A stretch of 36,909 nucleotides of DNA from Acidobacteriota bacterium (GTDB lineage: Bacteria > Acidobacteriota > Terriglobia > Acidiferrales > UBA7541), in the NCBI GenBank assembly GCA_021818865.1, contig JAKASX010000028.1:1-36909 (forward strand), given 5' to 3'. Under the pieces are notes generated by a model. That model did not search any database and was not told where the DNA came from. It was given only the letters and a program-made list of their open reading frames with translations. The translations under genes were made by a program, and so were the position numbers. Within the stretch, counting starts at the first letter, position 1; each line of letters begins with the position of its first letter. Of the stretch, positions 32,080-36,909 are shown one piece after another.

Positions 32080-33759
32080 TCAGAAAGGCCGGGGGATTGG
32101 ATTAATACCAGCGTTGCGAGCCTTCTGAATGTCGATCATCATGTATCGCGGATTTCTTCCGAGGTTCGGGCCGACCTCCTGGTTGAATTCCTGATTTCCT
32201 ACTTGCACGGCATACAGGAATTCCTTCCACGATGCAGTCGCGCCTATCTGGTAAAGCGGGCCGAACGGCAAGTTGAGAGGCATCGGTCCTTGGCCAACCA
32301 AAGTCGTTTCGAGAAATCGAGGCTCCCGGTGCTGGGGGTCGAGATAATAGCCTACGAATGCATGGTCCGGCAGGATTACCAGTAGAGGATCGATGCCAAT
32401 CTTGTAGAGTGCAGAAGCGAAGAGAACGGCCCCGTCGATGCAATTGGCCTGTTGATCGCTGATGCTCTGGTCTAGAAATCTAACAGTTTGCGATAGGACG
32501 CGCCCATCCGGCTTCCCAACGGATACCCATCCCCAGGGCGATTCCGCCGAGGCCGTCGCGGTACTTGAATAATGGATGCGGCGTCGTTGCAGGACGTTCC
32601 AGATGGCGAAGACTTGGGCTTCTACACCCTGCGGCCCGCCCTGATAGCCGTCGAATTGATTTACAGCATGGACGGAGAGCGCTTGCTGGAGCAGGGACTG
32701 GATGAATGGATCGTTCTCATCCACGAACCCCGCAAAGAGTTCGCTAATATTATCGACTTGCCCTGAGCGGAACTGGATTGCAAAGGGGACATCGTTGACA
32801 GAGTGGACCTGGATTGAGATTGTCTTTTGCTCTTCGCCCTGTCCGTCCACCGCCACTGAGTATTCAACGGTTGTCGGATAGGATTCGGGTATCCTCGCCA
32901 GCTTGCCCGTTTCGTACCGAATTGTAGGGTAGACGTAATAGTGTTGCCCCGGTTGATCGAGGGTCGCGCTCAGCGTGCTCATGCGCGACAGTCCATCAAT
33001 CCGTATTCCCACCTTCACTTGCTCGCCAGCGGTTTCACACAGTACTGTGACCCCGGCCATGCCTATTGGGTCCCCGAAATAGTTGGCCGGGGTGTTTTGA
33101 GCGAGTCGGGCTGCATTCCCTTCGAGTTCCAAAACGACCGAGGGGTAGAACTGTCCATCGAAGTCGAAGACCGGGTGCCAAGGTGTTTCTTCACTCTGGC
33201 CAGGGGAAATTTCGCCAGAGCCTATTGCAGTCGGTCTCTGGGGACTGTGAACGAAGGTAGGCCCCTGAGCTGGTTGTAGGCTCGGTCCGGTGGGCGAGGA
33301 AGGAGCGGTCACTTGAGTAGGTTCAGGGGTCGGTATACTCATTGCTCCGGCCGTGCCCGTAGTATGATTGTTGCCGGTTGCAGCGTGGGTGGCGCGTACA
33401 TTTGTTTCTGTAGCCACCCAACGAGCTATCCGCGAAGGGGAAACACGGGGGCTGGGTGTTGGCGTGGTTTTTCTTATCGGCTTTGCTTCTACCATTGTCA
33501 TGATCACAGCGTCTGATACACGTGCGTCCTTCAAGGCGACGAGAGCTTGAGGGCTGGTATCAAAGTCGCTCGGCGAGCGCTTTATCTTGGCGATGATGAC
33601 ATTCGTGGGAATGCCCGCTTTAGACATCAGAACGATGTCAGCATTGGTGAGGACAGTGTGCTTGGGTTTTTGTGCGGCGGCATTACAAGGGAGGAAGAAC
33701 AGGACAGCCATCAACGTGCCGAAAATCGCAAGTTGCCGCTTAAACGAAGTGTGGTGCAT
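32080..33759 (-). CDS. Secreted protein with transglutaminase-like Cys-His-Asp domain
   Basis: A 559-residue exported protein. The signal peptide covers about residues 1-29 (LAIFGTLMAVLFFLPCNAAAQ). Residues 36-90 (LTNADIVLMSKAGIPTNVIIAKI...FDTSPQALVALKDARVSDAVIMTM) form a helical motif repeated in many acidobacterial secreted proteins. A Pro/Thr/Ser-rich linker follows (95-195). The C-terminal part (about 430-480) has the triad of a transglutaminase-like fold: Cys440 in NCIDGAVLFASALYKIGI, His466 in PDHAFVGYY and Asp474. It may be a protease or cross-linking enzyme in the periplasm. ATG 33759 has GAGGA five bases upstream. Confidence 0.7.
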   Translation of the reverse strand: MHHTSFKRQLAIFGTLMAVLFFLPCNAAAQKPKHTVLTNADIVLMSKAGIPTNVIIAKIKRSPSDFDTSPQALVALKDARVSDAVIMTMVEAKPIRKTTPTPSPRVSPSRIARWVATETNVRATHAATGNNHTTGTAGAMSIPTPEPTQVTAPSSPTGPSLQPAQGPTFVHSPQRPTAIGSGEISPGQSEETPWHPVFDFDGQFYPSVVLELEGNAARLAQNTPANYFGDPIGMAGVTVLCETAGEQVKVGIRIDGLSRMSTLSATLDQPGQHYYVYPTIRYETGKLARIPESYPTTVEYSVAVDGQGEEQKTISIQVHSVNDVPFAIQFRSGQVDNISELFAGFVDENDPFIQSLLQQALSVHAVNQFDGYQGGPQGVEAQVFAIWNVLQRRRIHYSSTATASAESPWGWVSVGKPDGRVLSQTVRFLDQSISDQQANCIDGAVLFASALYKIGIDPLLVILPDHAFVGYYLDPQHREPRFLETTLVGQGPMPLNLPFGPLYQIGATASWKEFLYAVQVGNQEFNQEVGPNLGRNPRYMMIDIQKARNAGINPIPRPF

Positions 33760-34126
33760 GGCGTTCCTCGGTTCAGGCGTCGCCTCTTAGGACCCCACCC
33801 AAGAGGCTACGCGGGGAGCGCGATCAAAGCAATAGGGCACGCCCTCACGTTGTCCCTCCAATGCAATACCGAGCAGATGTCCTCGACTCGCTCAGTTCGC
33901 CTTGCATTACCTCCCTGCGGCAACACCAATGTGTCGCTGACTCTCAATGGCAGGCCAACAGGTCCGTTGCGATTCAGCTTGCGGAAAATCCAGAAGATTA
34001 CGGAAAAATTCCACAGTTGCAAATGCGGGCAAGAAGGCGGGGGAGTCCTCATCCTGTCGCGAAAAAAACGGTCACACCCCTCCATCAGCAGCCGCTGTTG
34101 CAGCTTGAGAATGGCATCTCTACGTG
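33760..34126. other. 367-base gap without a supported gene
   Basis: A minus-strand frame (33807-34151) and a plus-strand frame (33861-34181) overlap here, but neither has a ribosome-binding site or familiar sequence. No terminator, palindrome or promoter of quality was found. Part of it must carry the promoter of the secreted transglutaminase-like gene (minus strand). Confidence 0.4.
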
Positions 34127-34489
34127 TCACGCTCTCCAGCGGGGTGGCCATTTGATGTGTGAATGTCCAGCCTCGTTGTGATCGAGGCGACGCATGGCTT
34201 CTAGGAATATTTCGGGATCGTCCTCCGGACTAGGTGTGATCGTCGGCACGACATGCCTTCCTTTATGCTTTTCTTGGCAGTCATTCCTGGTCCTCTGAAT
34301 CTGCCACATCATCTCTTTGATGGCACGTTCTCTGTCGGCACTGACTTGGTCCTTCACCGCATCCTGCAATTCTATTTTGGCCTTATCCGCCTTGTGCTTT
34401 GCCTCTGCCGTCTCGTACCACTCCCTGAGGACCTTCAAGGCGTACTCAGGCCAGTTCCAGAATTTCCACCAGGGATTCGCGGGGAGCAT
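34127..34489 (-). CDS. Small unknown protein with charged helix
   Basis: A 120-residue soluble protein. The N-terminus is Trp-rich (MLPANPWWKFWNWPEYALKVL), followed by a long charged helix (about 20-75, AEAKHKADKAKIELQDAVKDQVSADRERAIKEM) that may be a coiled coil, and a disordered Pro/Asp-rich tail. AGGAGGTG six bases before ATG 34489 is a near-perfect ribosome-binding site, so this is a real gene. Family unknown. Confidence 0.65.
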   Translation of the reverse strand: MLPANPWWKFWNWPEYALKVLREWYETAEAKHKADKAKIELQDAVKDQVSADRERAIKEMMWQIQRTRNDCQEKHKGRHVVPTITPSPEDDPEIFLEAMRRLDHNEAGHSHIKWPPRWRA

Positions 34490-34820
34490 ATTTCACCTCC
34501 TCACGGCAATGCGACTATGCTACACCAGAGGACAGGAATCCACGACCAACGAATTTGCAGCAGATTCCTGATGTTCTGTCCGCCGAAATGTCCCAAGCTA
34601 AGGGGTCACGGCCCGGCAAAGGGCCGAACTCGATACCGGATCGCAATGTCCAAAATCATCCATTTTCGGCCATCCGTTGACCGTTTCGAGAAACCTGAAA
34701 ATCGGCAGTTTGTGACTGTGCTGTCATAGAAAGTGGGGTGCGCGGGTGGGAATGCCTTGCTGGCCGCATGGCAAATGGCCGTGATGACACCTCTCCCAGC
34801 AAGCCAGCCTGGATTTGCAC
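34490..34820. other. 331-base gap downstream of the Rep-like gene
   Basis: No gene supported. A 6-bp hairpin CGGCCC-GGCAAA-GGGCCG lies at 34609-34626; it could be a terminator for the rep-like gene (minus strand) or part of a replication or transfer origin. The rest is mixed sequence that must include the promoter of the small gene ending at 34127. Confidence 0.35.
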
Positions 34821-35687
34821 TCAGGCTGCTTCGTCCTCTTCGGCCCTCCCCCGGGGGAAGCGGATACGACCTGCGAGCCAATCGCCGACGCTGCGTTGAA
34901 CGATTTTCTTGAGTGGTGGAATGTCGGCGTCTTTCATCGGCGTCAAGAAGGTTTTCTCGATATATGCGCGCTCTTGCGCTGCGAACTGTTTCAACGTGTC
35001 CTGCAACCCGTACTGCTGCACACTCTGTCTGAGCCCCATCGCTTTCAATACTTCGCCAGCTGTTAGCCCCATCGTCTGGATGTGAAGCTCCTTGAACAGC
35101 AATTCCTTAAATGGATCAAAGTCGGCGTAACGGCGTATATGGTTAAGTCTTGTGAACGGCACTTCTGCCCCGCTGAGTTGCGCCTCAATCCTAGTCAGAC
35201 AGTCTCCCGGCAAGTAAATCGTGGCCATGGGCTCTGCGTCCTTACGCATCTTCGCCAAACGGTCGTAGACCACGAGTTTCTTGAGCCGCGAAAATACTGG
35301 GTAGAAACTGTAATTTCCACGGGACCGATACAAGGCGATGTTTTGTCGGCGAGGAACTCGGCAGTTCCTGATGAAAAAGTCTACATCAGTGCCCAGCAAA
35401 TCAACTGCTAGGTCGATCCTATAAATTCTGAGGATATCAAGATTAGAAAATATCTCCTGTAGAACTTCCCGAGTGCGGGGCCACCCCAGTCGTGCGACGC
35501 CGATCATTTCGACTTTATGAATGCGAGTCCGTCGGCCGCGATAATACAGTCTTGCAGGAAGTGCGGTATCGGTAGAGCGCAGGTCGAGAACTTTTTCATA
35601 TCCTGCTTTCGGCGTTCCCTGGTCAATCGCCAAATCGGCAAAGTGGTCTTGGATGGAAGAGCTTAGCACTGTCAACTTATCGATCAT
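34821..35687 (-). CDS. Rolling-circle Rep_trans-like replication initiator (putative)
   Basis: A 288-residue protein from ATG 35687, where AAGGA gives the best start; an ATG 27 bases upstream lacks one. Landmarks recall the replication initiation factor (Rep_trans/MobT-like) family: RIYRIDLAVDLLG, a central beta segment with YRSRGNYSFYP, KKLVVYDRLAKM (matching the family's 'YDK' motif) and TRIEAQLSG. The C-terminal third is helical and charged. Such proteins nick an origin to start rolling-circle replication or mobilisation of excised elements. The catalytic Tyr cannot be assigned from sequence alone. It fits an island that can replicate after excision. Confidence 0.55.
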   Translation of the reverse strand: MIDKLTVLSSSIQDHFADLAIDQGTPKAGYEKVLDLRSTDTALPARLYYRGRRTRIHKVEMIGVARLGWPRTREVLQEIFSNLDILRIYRIDLAVDLLGTDVDFFIRNCRVPRRQNIALYRSRGNYSFYPVFSRLKKLVVYDRLAKMRKDAEPMATIYLPGDCLTRIEAQLSGAEVPFTRLNHIRRYADFDPFKELLFKELHIQTMGLTAGEVLKAMGLRQSVQQYGLQDTLKQFAAQERAYIEKTFLTPMKDADIPPLKKIVQRSVGDWLAGRIRFPRGRAEEDEAA

Positions 35688-35823
35688 CGCCTTTCCTTGC
35701 GGTCTGCCGACCATGTATCTGTGAGTGGGCAGGCCAGAGGATAATGTCCATCATCAACTGGCAGGCGGCACAACGATGAAAGTCTGGCAGATGGCGTAAT
35801 CGAAAAGAAGACTGAGGAAAGTA

Positions 35824-36666
35824 CTAACTGCTTGGTGTTACGGTTGCGCCAGAGGTGCGTTCGCCGGACAATGCAGCGATCAGTCTATTGCCGAGTCGTA
35901 TGTGCGACCCTATTGAGACACGGCCAAGATCGGCCCCTTCGTCCTCGAGTGTGCAGGCAACGTATTTTTCTGCAATCTGGGTGGGCGGCAGTCCTGGAGC
36001 GAGCAATCGCCAAGGGCTATTGTGATCGTCTGTGCCAAGGAGTGTGTCGAGGGCTCGCTGCAGAACCTCGCAGGGGAGACGGTTTCCGATTATGGTCCGC
36101 GCTTCTTTGGTGCTGAGGCCGTGCTTCGCTTTTCCTCTTTTTCGTAGAGTGCGGAGCGCTACTTTTAACTCCTTTACTTGTCTAAGCACTTCCGGATAAC
36201 GTCTAGCCGCTCTAAGGGCAATCGCATAATTTGGCTGAGGACCACGAGTGCAGTGAGCCTTCTTCTTGAAAATCTGACGCTCGGCGTCGCCTTTCTGAGC
36301 CGCCCGCACTAATTCGTAGGATTCTTTTATCCAGATGTCCAGAGCTTGCTCGAGGATTCGATGCAGGCATAGCGAAATCCACCGCCCGACGGTCTTTTTG
36401 CCATATGGCATGTTCCAATCCAGCCTCGACAGCGTTTCTTCCCAGCACTTCGGGCTGTCGTCGCACAGTAGGCGTAACGGGACTGATTCCCGCCGTATTT
36501 CGATTGGCACAGGAATACGAAAGACAAATTCGATGGCACTCCCGTCTTCCGCCACCCGCACAGAGCGCTGGGGGTCCTGTCGAAGAAGCAATGATGAAGC
36601 CCCCGCCTCTTCCCCTGTGACGAGCCGCGGAAATCGTTTCTTGGGCACTGGTGGACTCTGCGTCAT
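35824..36666 (-). CDS. Unknown island protein upstream of the Rep-like gene
   Basis: A 280-residue protein from ATG 36666, where GGAGGG lies eight bases upstream; a longer frame to 36756 has no ribosome-binding site. It starts MTQSPPVPKKRFPRLVTG, has a charged middle with a Lys/Arg-rich helix (VLRQVKELKVALRTLRKRGKAKHGLSTKEART) and no membrane segment. I do not recognise a family. It is 136 bases upstream of the Rep-like gene on the same strand, so it may work with it as an accessory initiator or relaxase partner (inference). A TTGACA hexamer on the minus strand at 36747-36742 may be its -35. Confidence 0.55.
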   Translation of the reverse strand: MTQSPPVPKKRFPRLVTGEEAGASSLLLRQDPQRSVRVAEDGSAIEFVFRIPVPIEIRRESVPLRLLCDDSPKCWEETLSRLDWNMPYGKKTVGRWISLCLHRILEQALDIWIKESYELVRAAQKGDAERQIFKKKAHCTRGPQPNYAIALRAARRYPEVLRQVKELKVALRTLRKRGKAKHGLSTKEARTIIGNRLPCEVLQRALDTLLGTDDHNSPWRLLAPGLPPTQIAEKYVACTLEDEGADLGRVSIGSHIRLGNRLIAALSGERTSGATVTPSS

Positions 36667-36783
36667 CTGTCCAACCCTCCGAATTCGACGATGTGACAGT
36701 ACGACACCGCACGGTGGAGGAAAATGGTACTGGTGAGCGATTGTCAAGAAGGGCATAGGGTGCCGCGTGACTGCCAGAGGGGC

Positions 36784-36909
36784 CTAGCAGGTTGCGGAAA
36801 AATCGCTTTGCGCGGGCAATTTCTTTTTCTTCGGGCTGATTTTGGGATTCTGAGCGAGTCTTACCGCGATGGTTCCTTGCCGCTGCCAGTTTAAAGTGGC
36901 TTCGCAGCG
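36784..36909 (-). mobile_element. Possible insertion-sequence end with transposase C-terminus (partial)
   Basis: The segment from about 36784 contains AGCAGGTTGCGGAAAAA, which looks like the terminal repeat of insertion sequences frequently seen in soil bacteria. A minus-strand frame enters from the right edge and stops at 36784-36786 (41 residues, Lys-rich, ending SATC); another open frame reads AKRFFRNLL at the same place, like a transposase tail. The element itself would lie beyond the window. The identification is by resemblance only. Confidence 0.25.

Noticed and set aside
33807-34151. Minus-strand frame of 114 codons overlapping the small gene at 34127-34489
   Set aside because: No ribosome-binding site, no recognisable motif, and a plus-strand frame overlaps it; coding status is unsupported.
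17919-36909. CRISPR array
   Set aside because: No regularly spaced direct repeats were seen on reading either strand.

Overview
The window looks like chromosomal DNA from a member of the Acidobacteriota, probably a Terriglobia/Koribacter-like lineage. The evidence is indirect: a GC-rich hopanoid operon, an 820-residue 'orphan' MacB/FtsX-type permease of the kind expanded in this phylum, a Tat-exported C45-type hydrolase and a very large secreted protein built of carboxypeptidase-regulatory-like repeats. No 16S rRNA gene is present, so this assignment is an inference.

Region 1 (1-7733, + strand) is a tightly packed hopanoid operon: the 3' end of hpnH, then hpnA, hpnG, two zinc alcohol dehydrogenases, hpnC, hpnD and hpnE. 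HpnD, HpnC and HpnE make squalene from farnesyl diphosphate. HpnH and HpnG build the C35 side chain by adding adenosine and then removing adenine. The two dehydrogenases sit where a reductase acting on ribosylhopane would be useful. Squalene-hopene cyclase is not in the window.

Region 2 (7988-17918) is mixed core chromosome: a zinc-ribbon protein, a VapBC toxin-antitoxin pair with an operator-like repeat, a DUF72 protein, a C45-like hydrolase, an internally duplicated membrane protein, an ECF sigma factor with a likely anti-sigma partner, the large permease, a short ribosome-hibernation factor and tRNA-Lys(UUU).

Region 3 (17919 to at least 36783) is a mobile island of at least 19 kb. A tyrosine integrase ends 13 bases past the CCA of tRNA-Lys and lies in a minus-strand run with an excisionase-like protein, an unknown protein and an XRE repressor. 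Accessory cargo follows: a GIY-YIG nuclease, a 1033-residue secreted repeat protein, a four-gene cassette with a serine recombinase, and a STAND/NACHT NTPase fused to a PD-(D/E)xK nuclease-like domain (a probable anti-phage gene). Then come two tandem paralogous small proteins with related upstream sequences, a secreted transglutaminase-like protein, several unknown small genes and a Rep_trans-like initiator. Base composition in the NACHT gene and much of the right half is clearly more AT-rich than the hopanoid operon. No conjugation genes and no second copy of the tRNA 3' end were seen, so the right boundary is probably outside the window. The last ~125 bases may be the end of an insertion sequence.

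The best candidates for new biology are the nuclease-NACHT gene with a palindrome upstream, the tandem small genes with a conserved hairpin/leader, and the dehydrogenase pair in the hopanoid operon.
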